Source: Saturnia japonica
Taxonomy: Eukaryota > Arthropoda > Insecta > Lepidoptera > Saturniidae
NCBI GenBank assembly: GCA_033032175.1
Contig: CM065321.1
Span: 6,718,501-6,782,500 of the forward strand
DNA: 64,000 bases
Direction: 5' to 3'
The notes under the pieces are model-generated. The model had not been told where the DNA came from. It was given only the letters and a program-made list of their open reading frames with translations, and ran no database searches. Within the stretch, counting starts at the first letter, position 1; every line of letters begins with the position of its first letter. Made by a program: the position numbers and the translations under genes. Shown piece after piece: positions 41,801 through 48,442 of this stretch.

Positions 41801-42453
41801 TGATAACAAACTAACAATTAAAAAGGTAGGTAGGTGGATTGTGAGGACTCGTTTTCGTTTTTAACTTAACTTCCAAGTAAAACTATATTGTTAAAATATA
41901 AAAAAAATAAGAGATGTTTTCTCAGAAAAGTTTCTTGAAATAAATGCGAGAAAAAAATGGACACTGGACTTTCTAAAATCTCACGTTACTATATTTTGCG
42001 ATTACGATGTACGATAGTTAGAAGAGTTTGTATCCAAGTTTTGATCTTTATCTCAGTTTTGATGACTAGAAACAAAAAAATGAATACGTCAGTTTAACGG
42101 TTTTACTTTATCAATAAAATAAATTCACTACATTTAGTAATAAATACAATATAGTCCAATAATGACGATAATCAAGTAACATGAAAAATAAAAAATTACT
42201 TTATGCAAATATTTTTTATCTGAAATAAACAAAACATTTTCGTAATTTATTATTTTCATATTTAATGGTGAAATATAAGGACTATCGAAATGGATCGAAA
42301 TAAAAATAAAAATCAAGTACATATATTTGTTATATGTATTCGAAATAATCTAATATATGTATGATACTAAGAAATCATTTAAAGTCTCATTAGAATTTAA
42401 TCTCTTACTTGATTAGCTTTATTGATTTGCTTCTTAAGTCCTGCAAACGCCAT
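14752..42453 (-). CDS. EndoA: Endophilin A (N-BAR and SH3 protein), 10 coding exons
   Basis: Spliced CDS of 1,266 nt (421 aa). Exons in transcript order: 42453-42409, 40463-40395, 29301-29085, 27026-26893, 26194-26128, 25624-25539, 25465-25362, 24748-24453, 16039-15918, 14877-14752. All introns are GT-AG and all phases agree. Residues 1-22 form the amphipathic H0 helix ([15 protein letters not shown] start), residues to about 245 the crescent BAR dimer domain, 246-360 a Ser/Pro-rich linker, and 361-421 the SH3 domain (ALYDF 365-369, NWFEG 394-398, YFPISY 406-411). Endophilin bends the plasma membrane and recruits dynamin and synaptojanin through the SH3 domain during synaptic vesicle endocytosis. 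The product is about 50 residues longer than my recollection of the fly protein, because of the linker. Introns are full of transposons. Assignment comes from remembered family sequence and is very secure. Confidence 0.97.
14878..15917 (-). other. EndoA: EndoA intron 10 with LINE tail
   Basis: GT donor at 15916-15917 and AG acceptor at 14878-14879. Contains the LINE fragment at 15440-15745 on the opposite strand; nothing else recognised. Confidence 0.8.
15440..15745 (+). mobile_element. LINE 3' terminal fragment
   Basis: Plus-strand frame near 15607-15717 reads [19 protein letters not shown] and then [16 protein letters not shown], the common C-terminal end of a lepidopteran non-LTR element, followed by a GCGTGATTTATGTATGT tail. 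Related to the minus-strand fragment at 27289-27450. 5' truncated. Confidence 0.65.
15918..16039 (-). CDS. EndoA: EndoA exon 10 (linker to start of SH3)
   Basis: Codons 340 (shared) to 380. Acceptor TCCACAG, donor AAG/GTAAC. Encodes the [10 protein letters not shown] linker, then [19 protein letters not shown], the first half of the SH3 domain. Confidence 0.97.
16262..16440 (+). repeat. Second copy of the 8915-9075 repeat segment
   Basis: Direct-orientation match to 8915-9075, sharing CCGCGAAAGCG, CAACAAGCTCAAGGGTGCCA and GGCTTGGGCTGTTGCCGTAC blocks and the preceding CTGTTAGCCT. Flanking TIRs like those around the first copy were not found here. Confidence 0.6.
16580..16880 (-). mobile_element. 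RTE-like LINE C-terminal fragment
   Basis: The minus strand encodes [20 protein letters not shown], a post-reverse-transcriptase motif common in insect endonuclease-RT LINEs, then a degenerate stretch with stops, ending near the GAEWN-type tail. Decayed. Confidence 0.6.
18571..18660 (-). CDS. EndoA: Candidate EndoA cassette exon (linker)
   Basis: A 90-nt GC-rich open stretch inside intron 9. Read from acceptor ATAAG (18661-18662) to donor G/GTAACA (18569-18570), it starts with two bases that complete exon 9's leftover G and ends with one base that exon 10 completes, so it fits both neighbours in phase. It would insert 30 residues beginning [17 protein letters not shown] and ending SGGSQRSNN, a Ser/Gly/Pro-rich composition suited to the linker. 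The acceptor lacks a good pyrimidine tract, so inclusion would be weak or regulated. Frames on the plus strand here are shadows. Confidence 0.5.
20035..20350 (+). mobile_element. LINE 3' terminal fragment
   Basis: The frame [18 protein letters not shown], with a later [14 protein letters not shown], is a well-known insect non-LTR retrotransposon C-terminus. It breaks at 20254 and the 3' tail resembles 32880-32995. 5' truncated. Confidence 0.7.
21695..22961 (+). mobile_element. mariner-type transposon with broken DD41D transposase
   Basis: About 1.27 kb with inverted repeats (CAGGGTGGCGCAGAGAGAAG left; right end matches from GGGTGG to CACTTTTGA) and TA at both flanks (21693-21694, 22962-22963). 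The open frame at 21920-22768 has no true ATG start; an ATG at 21811 lies in a degraded upstream part. It shows an HTH region, FSDEAHF (first Asp), [11 protein letters not shown] (second Asp) and [14 protein letters not shown], where the third Asp, 41 residues after the second in this family, is Ala (GAC to GCC). A later frameshift before 22768 and an in-frame TAA near 22793 break the C-terminus, which can be followed to 22883. Tc1/mariner superfamily, inactive. Confidence 0.88.
23485..23645. repeat. Hairpin MITE, copy 1
   Basis: Imperfect inverted arms meeting at CGTCTTCAAAAT / ATTTTGAAGACG, with outer parts AACGATACCAAAAAT and ATTTTTGCTATCG. The arm sequence is shared with 31934-32058, so both belong to one small foldback family. 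Confidence 0.6.
24453..24748 (-). CDS. EndoA: EndoA exon 9 (end of BAR, long linker)
   Basis: Codons 241 (shared) to 339 plus one base. Acceptor TATTCCAG, donor ACAG/GTGATT. Starts [20 protein letters not shown], a conserved endophilin block, then a variable linker ([27 protein letters not shown]). An internal donor at 24656 would skip the second part. Confidence 0.93.
24653..24657 (-). other. EndoA: Possible alternative 5' splice site in EndoA exon 9
   Basis: CATG/GTAGGC on the minus strand. Splicing here gives a 92-nt exon that also leaves one base, matching exon 10 exactly. It removes 204 nt (68 codons) and would give a 353-residue protein, close to the usual insect length. Confidence 0.4.
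24749..25361 (-). other. EndoA: EndoA intron 8 with small MITE
   Basis: Contains an inverted-repeat element at 24915-25034 and a (TA)n run at 25266-25285. Confidence 0.8.
24915..25034. mobile_element. 120-bp MITE in EndoA intron 8
   Basis: ATAAAGCCAGAAACATGC on the left and the reverse complement of ATTAAAGCCAGACACATA on the right, arms of about 28 bp with TTTTAACA continuing inward. No coding capacity. Confidence 0.6.
25362..25465 (-). CDS. EndoA: EndoA exon 8 (last BAR helix)
   Basis: Codons 207-240 plus two bases. Acceptor TTTACAG, donor AA/GTAAGG. Encodes [20 protein letters not shown] and [15 protein letters not shown] of the third BAR helix. Confidence 0.96.
25539..25624 (-). CDS. EndoA: EndoA exon 7 (BAR)
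   Basis: Codons 178-206. Acceptor ATTCCAG, donor GAT/GTAAGT. Encodes [20 protein letters not shown] then GMFNLLDND. Confidence 0.96.
25625..26127 (-). other. EndoA: EndoA intron 6
   Basis: GT-AG intron. No repeat or nested gene recognised; the 25535-25780 minus frame is exon 7 read back into this intron. Confidence 0.8.
26128..26194 (-). CDS. EndoA: EndoA exon 6 (BAR)
   Basis: Codons 156-177 plus one base. Acceptor ATTTCAG, donor AAAG/GTGATT. Encodes the strongly basic [20 protein letters not shown] segment of the lipid-binding concave face. Confidence 0.96.
26358..26600 (+). repeat. Bm1-like SINE, 3' part
   Basis: Matches the body of the SINE at 61170-61480: TAGGGCTTTTTCTAATRCCC, CCTGG.TAG.TACCACC, ACCAATAGGTGTGT and CACTTAAGATCA.GTGAGAT. 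The tRNA-like head is missing. In EndoA intron 5. Confidence 0.75.
26893..27026 (-). CDS. EndoA: EndoA exon 5 (BAR)
   Basis: Codons 111-155. Acceptor TTTTGTAG, donor ATG/GTAAGA. Encodes [20 protein letters not shown] and [20 protein letters not shown], highly conserved in endophilin A. Confidence 0.97.
27289..27450 (-). mobile_element. LINE 3' terminal fragment
   Basis: Minus strand matches 15540-15740: a block with CTAAACCGACGA, GTGAAAAGATTGATG, AAGAAGCGAAAGA and GGATCGTAG, ending TACCCCGTTGGGA and GCGTGATGTATGTATGT. 5' truncated copy of the same family. Confidence 0.65.
27500..27735 (+). mobile_element. LINE C-terminal fragment
   Basis: Plus frame reads [20 protein letters not shown] then [10 protein letters not shown] and a [17 protein letters not shown] end: the C-terminus of a non-LTR reverse transcriptase (FNKLP...FK...VKNYL pattern). 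Decayed. Confidence 0.6.
27960..28260 (-). repeat. GC-rich repeat-like patch with G14 run
   Basis: Abrupt GC-rich island in AT-rich intron, with a 14-base G run at 27997-28010. The minus frame 27851-28258 is open, but its composition ([15 protein letters not shown]) and setting suggest a fragment of a mobile element rather than a host gene. Family not identified. Confidence 0.35.
29085..29301 (-). CDS. EndoA: EndoA exon 4 (BAR, largest early exon)
   Basis: Codons 39-110 plus one base. Acceptor CATTTTCAG, donor TTCG/GTGAGT. Encodes [20 protein letters not shown], then [10 protein letters not shown] and [10 protein letters not shown], including the membrane-inserting appendage region. The acceptor lies only about 30 bases from the end of a Tc1-type element. 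Confidence 0.97.
29329..31160 (+). mobile_element. Tc1-type transposon remnant, interrupted
   Basis: The right end (31115-31160) and left end (29331 on) share inverted repeats with CAGTGGTGGT and ACTAATTA.AAACA. A second left-end-like repeat lies at 29588-29615. The transposase remnant starts with ATG at 29687 ([13 protein letters not shown]), then stops and frameshifts. It shows [19 protein letters not shown], with the first catalytic Asp changed to Asn, and WIFQHDNDP with the second Asp. The C-terminal part is missing and a family B repeat (30481-31085) fills the right half. Confidence 0.8.
30481..31085 (+). repeat. Repeat family B copy, inside the Tc1 remnant
   Basis: Begins ACTAGCGGTGTGCCCGCGG and ends near a GTATGCCTATCGGGAAATTT block plus GATATAGATA. 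Same family as the segments flanking 48020-49430. Contains CTTCCCGTGTACAAAATTTC and TTTTTGAGTT.AATCCGG blocks. Non-coding; class unassigned. Confidence 0.7.
31934..32058. repeat. Hairpin MITE, copy 2
   Basis: Arms AAGCGATAGCATAAATCGCT and the near reverse complement AGCTATTTCTGCTGTCGCTT, continuing to CTTCAAAAT/ATTTTGAAG. Same family as 23485-23645. Confidence 0.7.
32075..32350 (+). repeat. tRNA-related SINE-like repeat
   Basis: Contains GCGACTGCTGTGCTCGAGGT and a degenerate B box (GGTTAGATTTCC), then GGGAGTTTGGCTTTGTGCCC, CCCTATTACATGGGA and a TTCGGGGATAGAGGCGT end. The same family, split by an insertion, lies at 37820-39130. Confidence 0.7.
32597..32745. repeat. Foldback element
   Basis: Inverted arms: AAAAAAAACTTTTTAAAAA, TATTCAAT and ATTTTAAAAGCTT on the left, mirrored on the right, around a 35-40 base centre. 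Total about 150 bp, non-coding. Confidence 0.6.
32880..32995 (+). mobile_element. LINE 3' UTR fragment
   Basis: Resembles the tail of the LINE at 20035-20350: GAGACTT, GGCCGGTATGA, GGCGACCGTCGATGAAT and TCGGTGGTAGCCGTTGTT have counterparts there. No protein part kept. Confidence 0.5.
33498..33765 (-). mobile_element. Helitron-like protein fragment
   Basis: Minus frame includes [41 protein letters not shown] and [13 protein letters not shown]. This matches the region just before the Rep domain of animal Helitron proteins (C..C.ALK.K.E..G.CC..GK...P.....P.PL...HFL..I..YN). Only about 85 codons survive, and the plus frame here is a shadow. Confidence 0.65.
35190..36178 (+). mobile_element. mariner (DD34D) transposon remnant, copy 1
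   Basis: Shows mariner landmarks: [15 protein letters not shown] linker motif, second Asp in [11 protein letters not shown], and third Asp in PTDYHFF, 34 residues apart. The first-Asp region is frameshifted ([10 protein letters not shown] in place of a YDEKW motif), and the frame ends at 36043 before a relic C-terminus. Closest relatives in the window are 55059-56078 and 43310-44790. Inactive. Confidence 0.85.
36318..37080 (+). CDS. Unrecognised secreted Cys-rich, Thr/Ser-rich protein, two exons
   Basis: Exons 36318-36478 and 36687-37080, joined across a 208-nt GT-AG intron (donor TT/GTAAGT, acceptor TTATTTCAG), give one 184-residue frame. Residues 1-15 ([15 protein letters not shown]) look like a signal peptide. 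Residues 24-70 hold six cysteines: C24, C27, C49, C53, C56 and one in DMCVP. From about residue 80 the protein is almost wholly Thr, Ser, Pro, Leu and Gln in loose repeats (SQTT..ET, SPT, TTS), a mucin-like pattern suited to O-glycosylation. The junction falls between C53 and C56, so the Cys pattern supports the splice. It lies on the opposite strand to EndoA, inside its third intron, 140 bases past a dead mariner. A TATA-like ATATATAC lies at 36211. A TTTTTTCTAG at 36306-36315 could instead be an acceptor for a 5' UTR exon. Function unknown; I do not assign a family. Confidence 0.65.
37537..37556 (+). repeat. 20-base G homopolymer
   Basis: Uninterrupted run of 20 G. Length is likely uncertain in the assembly. 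Confidence 0.95.
37820..39130 (+). repeat. SINE-like repeat split by a LINE insertion
   Basis: The left part (37824-37903) matches the head of 32075-32350 (GCGACTGCTGTGCTCGAGGT). The right part (38980-39130) matches its body (GGAGTTTGGCTTTGTACCC to GGGGATAGAGGCGTT). Between them lies a minus-strand LINE. Confidence 0.75.
37904..38980 (-). mobile_element. 5'-truncated Jockey-like LINE with (TAAA)n tail
   Basis: Minus frame 39029-38313 encodes the end of a reverse transcriptase ([49 protein letters not shown]). A single TAA at 38313 interrupts it, and the frame then continues in sense to about 38160. The 5' end is cut just at the expected YADD position. The 3' end at 37904-37922 reads TAAATAAATAAATAA on the minus strand, a tandem tail typical of some LINEs. 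Confidence 0.8.
39780..40290 (+). repeat. Repeat family C copy
   Basis: Shares GTAAGGATTAATATGCCATG, TTTTTAGATATACTAAGGAC, GTAGAA.ATT.CATT and TGGTAGTTCCAG.GATTA with copies at 48443-49035, 49672-50320 and 58385-58985. The 39930-40223 frame is a by-product. Non-coding. Confidence 0.75.
40395..40463 (-). CDS. EndoA: EndoA exon 3 (N-BAR)
   Basis: Codons 16-38. Acceptor CCTTTGCAG, donor AGA/GTGAGT. Encodes [20 protein letters not shown] then MER, directly after the H0 helix. Confidence 0.97.
40464..42408 (-). other. EndoA: EndoA intron 2
   Basis: GT-AG intron, AT-rich. No nested gene or clear repeat recognised; the plus frame 40831-41070 has no support. Confidence 0.7.
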
Positions 42454-42490
42454 TGTTACGACGTTACAATCAGGCTGCTATATTTTCTAT
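42409..42490 (-). CDS. EndoA: EndoA exon 2 (start codon exon with 5' UTR end)
   Basis: Acceptor CTTATTTACAG at 42491-42501, 37 nt of 5' UTR, ATG at 42453, then [15 protein letters not shown] and donor CAA/GTAAGA. The start is set by the invariant endophilin N-terminus that forms the H0 helix. The upstream acceptor means at least one untranslated first exon exists further right. Confidence 0.95.
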
Positions 42491-42501
42491 CTGTAAATAA
42501 G

Positions 42502-43309
42502 AAAAAACTTATGTAATATAAAATGAAAAGCAACTTTAAACTTGAATCAGGACTACTTAAAATAGTACGCTGTAGTCAATCGATATCCTAATGGGACAAG
42601 ATTAGTTGACTCTTGCGAATAATTCGTCACATTTTTTTTAATACAACTAAGGTGATAAATGACCAGCCTGATGACAAGCCGCCGCAGCCTTTACACGCTT
42701 TCAATACCAATACAATGTTAACAATCTATCGGCTGTCGTGTTAGTTAAACAAATTGTTAATACATGTCAATTTTAAACTATTTATCTGTTTTTCGTCAAT
42801 AGCAAGAAACATAAGCTTTAAAATGGTCAAAACAATAACTTAATAAAAAAAATTTGTTTTCCTATGTTTTTTCATTCTCGACAGGATGGTGCACTCTTGC
42901 ACCTTTGATGATTGCTATATTATTATTTCCCAAGCTTCCCGTGCTTGCATGCTTTGCAAAATAAAAACATGATTCCAGAGATCTAAAATCAAAAAAGCTA
43001 CAAGTTAATTAATAATGTCGTATTTCCTTTTGAAAAGTACAATATTCTGTCAACTCGGATTTTTATACATTTGTTTTTTTTCATGTGGAGACAATCTGAC
43101 ACACGAACTTTTGATTCCAAACGAACAATAGCTTGTATTATGTTAACCAAATAGCTATGAAATTAACAGTCAAACACAGAACTTTCAATTATTTAACTGT
43201 CAAACATTTAATCCCTTTTTTTTAATCTACTTGTTATTGAAAACCTACTAGTAATAGATGCGAGGAAGAGGCAATTATTTTTATTAATAGGTACCTAGCA
43301 TATGAAATT
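42502..43309 (-). other. EndoA: 5' UTR intron of EndoA, near part
   Basis: AT-rich. Nothing supported apart from its role as intron sequence upstream of exon 2. Confidence 0.5.
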
Positions 43310-44790
43310 AGTGTTTTATACGGAAAAAGTAAAACGAAAAAAATATTATAAAATTATACATTTAATCAATCGAAGTATGTATGTACCATTAATATCTATG
43401 CACTTTCGCCATTTTATAGTTAGTTCACTGATTTCATTGCTGAATAAATTGTCGGAGCGAGAATCAATAAAATCATTGAAGGCTGTTTGGACAGCCTCAT
43501 CGGAATTGAATCTTTTCTCTTGCAAGAAATTGTCCAAATTCAGAAAAAAGTGTTAATCTGTTAGAGCAAGGTCCGGGGAGTTTGGTGCATTTCGGAGTAT
43601 GGGGTCTAGCGTTGTCCTGAAGCAGCAGTGGGCTAGAGAGATTGACCATTCTCGGTTGTTTAACGGCTAGCTTTTCCATCATGGTAAGCAATAGTTTGAC
43701 AATGCACATCTGCCGTTATCATCTGACCAAATCATAGGAAGCTGTAGTGTATCACACCAGCTTATGTTACTTTATTTGTCCTCCATCTGTTCGCACTTAG
43801 ACTCTTGCTATGTTCCTTATGCGTAGATATTCCAGCCAGCTCAACTCCGACCAGAAGCGCAGAAGCCTCCTGGAGCATTCACAGGCTTCTCGAAGCGACC
43901 TCGGGGTTTTGAGGATATCTGCCCGTTGGGTTGCAACTCCCACGCATTCCAGCAGTATGTGGATAGCAGTTTCTTCACCCTCCATGCATGCTCTGCACAT
44001 AGCGCTGTCAGTGACACTTAGGATATAAAGGTTTTTGTTAAGTAAACAGTGGCCAGTTATAGTTCCTACCATAACACGTAGATTACTTCTATTAAGACTA
44101 AGAAGTCGCCGCAACAATCGCGGTTCAGGAATGGGCAGTGTCACCCTCGGATTTCTGCAGTCACTGGCCGTTGTCAGTCATTCTTTCTGTGATTCTGTTG
44201 TTCTTGGACGCAGCCACGAGCGAATCTGACTGAACGGCAGAGGCAATATGGGTAGAGGACCTGTACGCAGACTGCTCAAACCTCTCTTTGCCAATTCATC
44301 TGCTGAGTCATTGTCCAGTGGACCGCCGTGTCCTTTGATCCATTGTAGGGTTACTTTGTTGTCAGTTGTAATCCGTTCCAGAGATTTGTGACACTCGTTT
44401 ATATGCCCAGAGTCGTAGGTAGTATCTTACTCTCCAGGGCTCGTAAGACTGCAGTGCTATCGGAGAGAATTCTTATGTTTTGGTTCTCTATTTCCTGTTC
44501 AGCATCGCATTTGCCGCCTCGTTAATGGCTACACATTCACATTGGAAGATGAATCTGTGTGGTCCTAGGACTATTGATATTTGAATGTTTAAATCACAGC
44601 AAAAGTATGACCAAACATTCACCAGTACCTTTTTTCTGAGTCAATTTTGGCTTGGGAAAAGATTTGGCTGGTTCTCCTGGATTCAACCACTATGACAAGC
44701 GTTTCCGATTGTCGTAAAGGATCCATTTTTCGTCACAAGTAACATTACGATTCATAATTGCCTCATTATTTGTGACGGTTAGGTTGAAAG
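43310..44790 (-). mobile_element. mariner remnant, copy 3, split by a LINE
   Basis: The minus strand matches copies 1 and 2: [20 protein letters not shown] region at 44690-44790, [22 protein letters not shown] at 43590-43690, and LDNFLQEK plus the C-terminal WRKCIDINGT near 43400-43530. A 0.85-kb LINE piece sits between the first-Asp and second-Asp regions. The 5' third is missing. Confidence 0.8.
43761..44609 (-). mobile_element. LINE RNase H / C-terminal fragment inside mariner
   Basis: The minus strand encodes an RNase H domain (ILSDSTAVLRALES near 44440-44480; LQWIKGHGGPLDNDSADELA near 44290-44350). It then runs into the C-terminal frame at 44144-43797 with CRACMEGEETAIHILLEC (C-x2-C-x8-H-x4-C), typical of Jockey/R1/I-type LINEs. 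At least one stop interrupts it. Confidence 0.75.
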
Positions 44791-45599
44791 ATTATTTTAA
44801 AACTTTTGTTCCCCGCTATTGACAAAATAGATCATTAAGACCTAGGAGGCGCCATCTGTTAACAATCTCTTTAACTAACATGAGCCGTTAGATTGTTTAC
44901 ATTATAATTATAATGTACTAAATTTTCACAAAGGTCAGTTACTTCTTACTAATTGAAATAAATAAAAAAACTGACGATAAAATGCAGTTGGTACAGAATT
45001 TTCCGCTGTAAAGTTAAAACTGTTATTAAACCTCTTTTGCAATAAAATAGTTTTTAACACAAAAACTTTCACAAGTTCGCACTTCTAGAACATCGGAGAG
45101 CAGGGCCATCGAGTTATTGGCTCAGCGCCACAGAGCACGATCGATACGCTGGTACCGTAAGTAATATTATTATGTAACGTTTGTTTTTCTATACCTAACC
45201 CTATTACAGGGGTATACTGTAAATGGCTGCACTGTGCACGCTTGCTAACCGCTATTACATAATTATTAATTAATGACTTCGTTGTAACATGTAATTGTTA
45301 CACAGCTTCATTAATAAAATAATATTATGTTTTTGATATCTTGAAAGTATATTTGTTAACTCGTTATTACATAGCGTCTGTAACCACTACGTCACGTCGC
45401 GTCGTCAAAGTAATGGATGGCTTTTACAATTTTTTATTAGTTAAGGCCAACCAAACTTTTCCCTTAATATGCTAGCTCGATAGTTTTTTGCTCGTACCGT
45501 TCCTTCCCTAATATTTTTTTCTTTTATCATGGTAATAACTTGTTTTTTCAACAATAATTTGTTTTTTAACATTTAGTTTTTTGATATATCAGTAGTAGA
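44791..45599. other. Non-coding stretch, 5' UTR intron of EndoA
   Basis: No gene. Moderately GC-rich spots near 45100-45180 are unassigned. Confidence 0.4.
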
Positions 45600-46590
45600 A
45601 GCTTCGGCAATTGTTACAATGAATTCAATTATGCTCGAAAATCGATTAAAATAATGAAAATGCACTACGAAAAAGGTGGATCTGTAAAAGTTAGATTTCG
45701 TAAAATTCGTGATATTTTCGATCAACATAATCGTCTTTCAGAGACCGTTATTATTAAGAATTTGGTCGATAAATTTTAGTCGACACGCTCGATACATAAT
45801 GTGCCAACACGAACACGTGGTCGTTCAAATTAAAACATCGCAGCCATGAACCACAGTTTGAAGAAGATCCGAATTTGTGAAGTCCTCGACGTTCTCGACA
45901 ATCGGCGTTATCCATAACGATCACATAACGACTTTTGCGTAAGGATTTGGGTTTTTTAAGCCTTACAAGGTGCAACTGGTTTAAGAATTGAAGTTGGTCG
46001 ACCATTCACATCGCCGTAGATTCGCTGAATTCATTCAAGAACAACTGAAAATCAAAATGATTTTTTCAGACGAAGCCAATTTTCATTTATCTCGATACGT
46101 CAACAAGCAAAATTACCGCATTTGGATTTATGAAAATCCAAGAGCGATTGTTAAGAAGCCTATGCATGCTCAACGTGTTACAGTATGGTGTGCTATGTGA
46201 TCTAGAGGAGTGATTGGGCCGTTTTTTTTTTTTTGTTGAAAATTCTACTTGAAATGCGGTTACCGCCAATGGATTATTAGTTATTGCGCTATAGAGAGAT
46301 GTTAACAACTCAATTTTTGCCTATTATTGATTATATGGATATCACTGACAATTGGTTTCAACAGGATTTTGCCATAAGTCACACAGCCACCGAAACAGTG
46401 AATTTATTGGAAACCAAATTGCCCGATCTCATAATTTCACGTAATTCAGTTATTAAGTGGCCGGCCCGATCATGTGATTTAACAACACTGGATCATTTTT
46501 TGTGTAACCGTGGTCGTGGTGAACATTTGTCCCATATAATTTTTCATTTATACTTGCCAAACCTCTTACTCTTTCTAATACAATAAAAAA
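45600..46590 (+). mobile_element. Degenerate mariner-type (DD41D) transposon, second lineage
   Basis: Plus-strand fragments in several frames: a FRKIRDIFDQHN region near 45700, FSDEANFHLSRYVNKQN at 46067-46115, PMHAQRVTVWCAM, NWFQQDFAISHTATET and WPARSCDLTTLDHFLC. It keeps all three Asp positions, but many stops, shifts and a T11 run destroy the gene. Related to, but clearly different from, 21695-22961. Confidence 0.8.
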
Positions 46591-47089
46591 TTGAAACATT
46601 TTCATCTCAATTCTTTGTTTTAAAAAACAAAGATCATCGGTTTTGTCAGTGTTTTTAGTTACCTATGTAAAATAACAAGGACGAAGAGTTTATATTTCAT
46701 TGATAATTCTAGTAATCTTAAAGAACAAAGTATAAAAAAGGTTAATATGTTTTTGAAACAAGGTGGATCATCCGCTCTATTACAATTATAAATGCGAAAG
46801 TAATTCTCTATGCTACCTTTTAAGATGAAGCGTTTGAACCGATCGCAGTGAAATTTGGCATAAAGGTAAGCTTGGGGTATTGGAGAAGGAATTATTATTC
46901 CAGAAATATACACAGACGTAATCAGTGAATATCTCACAAGACAAAACAAAAAACGATACAATATTTAAATGTAAAAAATATGACATATAAAGTTTTCACA
47001 AGCTTTTTCACAAACCACAAAAATTACTTAGTACAGATGTTCTAAAATAAGTCAACTGTTATTGTTTCTTAATTATGTGTCGATAAAGA
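46591..47089. repeat. Decayed repeat debris
   Basis: 46780-46930 has the style of a LINE/SINE tail (AATTATAAATGCGAAAGT, GAACCGATCGCAGTGAAATT). No gene. Confidence 0.35.
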
Positions 47090-47330
47090 GGATGGTTTTA
47101 AAAGAGTTCTAACTTACTCATGACTTCAATCATACTTGACTAATAGAATAAATACCTACTGATTAAAGTACAGATTATTTTACAAAACTTATTTACTTAT
47201 AACGTAATAACGTCTGGATGAAAAAACGGTTTTAAGAGTCTTCCATCTTCTTATGACTTCAATCATATTCTAAAGAAAGCAATAAATATATATCTACTGA
47301 TCAAACTACAGATTATATTACATACTAGCT
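47090..47330 (+). repeat. Two imperfect direct repeats, period about 125 bp
   Basis: 47090-47180 and 47216-47325 share CATGACTTCAATCATA/TATGACTTCAATCATA, TACTGAT.AA, ACTACAGATTATATTAC/GTACAGATTATTTTAC and an AAAGAGT/AAGAGT block. A local tandem duplication. Confidence 0.6.
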
Positions 47331-47335
47331 GTGCT

Positions 47336-47879
47336 CGTGGCTTCGCTCACGTGGACTACAGAATGCCCGCACAAATCTTGCTCCCCGCTCCCGGCTAATT
47401 TAAAGACAAAAATGCTTATTGTGGGTGTTCCTTAGAAGATAGACGTATACTCTACCTGACTTTTTGTAGGTCTTTTTAATGCCTACAATTATTGAGTTCA
47501 TTAATCTCCGAAACGATTGGACCCATTTTGACAGGACTTTCACTGTTAAATAGCTGATATTATAGGGAGTAACTTAGACTACTTTTATTTTAGAAAAATA
47601 GTTAGGGTTCCGCACAAATTAAATAAAACTGGTCATGTTGAATCCATTCGTGCTCTTAAAAGGTTTACGCTGAGTAAACCATAAGAGATATAGCAAATCA
47701 ATGTACTACATAATTGTAGGCATTTAAAAGACCTACAAAAAGTCAGGAAGAGTATACGTCTATATTCTAAGGAACACCCACAATAAGCATTTTTGTCTTT
47801 AAATTAGCCGGGAGCGGGGAGCAAGATTTGTGCGGGCATTCTGTAGTCCACGTGAATGAAGCCGCGGGCACAGCTAGTA
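47336..47879. repeat. Repeat family A inverted pair
   Basis: The right 390 bases are a near full minus-strand family A copy. The left 155-180 bases are a plus-strand family A 5' part, so the unit has about 180-bp near-identical inverted ends (ACTAGCTGTG... / ...CACAGCTAGT). Confidence 0.75.
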
Positions 47880-48066
47880 AAAATTAAAACTCTTCTTACA
47901 TAGATGTAGATTATTCAGGCCGAGATTGATCGTTCCAAAATGCAAAATGATCTTAAAGTGTCATTAATCTTCGTAAAATAATATTGATATAGGTCAAACG
48001 GCTCTGTATTTTATAGAATACTAGCGGTGTGCCCGAGGCTCCGCACGCGTTTGTCTTCGCAGTAGT

Positions 48067-48211
48067 TAGGGATGATTCGATACTGGTACTTGTAGTAGAT
48101 CAAACCACCATTGAATACTAAGTACTGGTATCGAATGAGTTATCGATACTTTGACGCGTTACCTGAATAAGTACTTGGTATCGATCAAAGGGTGGTATCG
48201 AATCATTCCTA
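48067..48211. mobile_element. 145-bp hAT-like MITE
   Basis: Terminal repeats TAGGGATGATTCGATAC and GTATCGAATCATTCCTA, flanked by an exact 8-bp duplication GCAGTAGT (48059-48066 and 48212-48219). The equivalent site at 30520-30530 reads CGCAGTGGTTATTT without the insert. TAGGG ends and an 8-bp duplication point to hAT. Inside, GGTATCGA occurs repeatedly. Confidence 0.85.
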
Positions 48212-48442
48212 GCAGTAGTTATTTACATCCGGTAATTTTATTTTTATTAATATTGTTGACAATTCATATGCCGTATCAATTGAGGAATGGAATGTATTTC
48301 CTGTGTACAATTTTCATCAAAATCGATTGACAATTATTATTCTATTCTACGTTTTCTACTATATTATTAACGATTGCTTCCAGTCTAGAAAATTTGATCA
48401 GAATCGGCTGACAATCCAATTTTTTTTACTATTTATAAAAAT

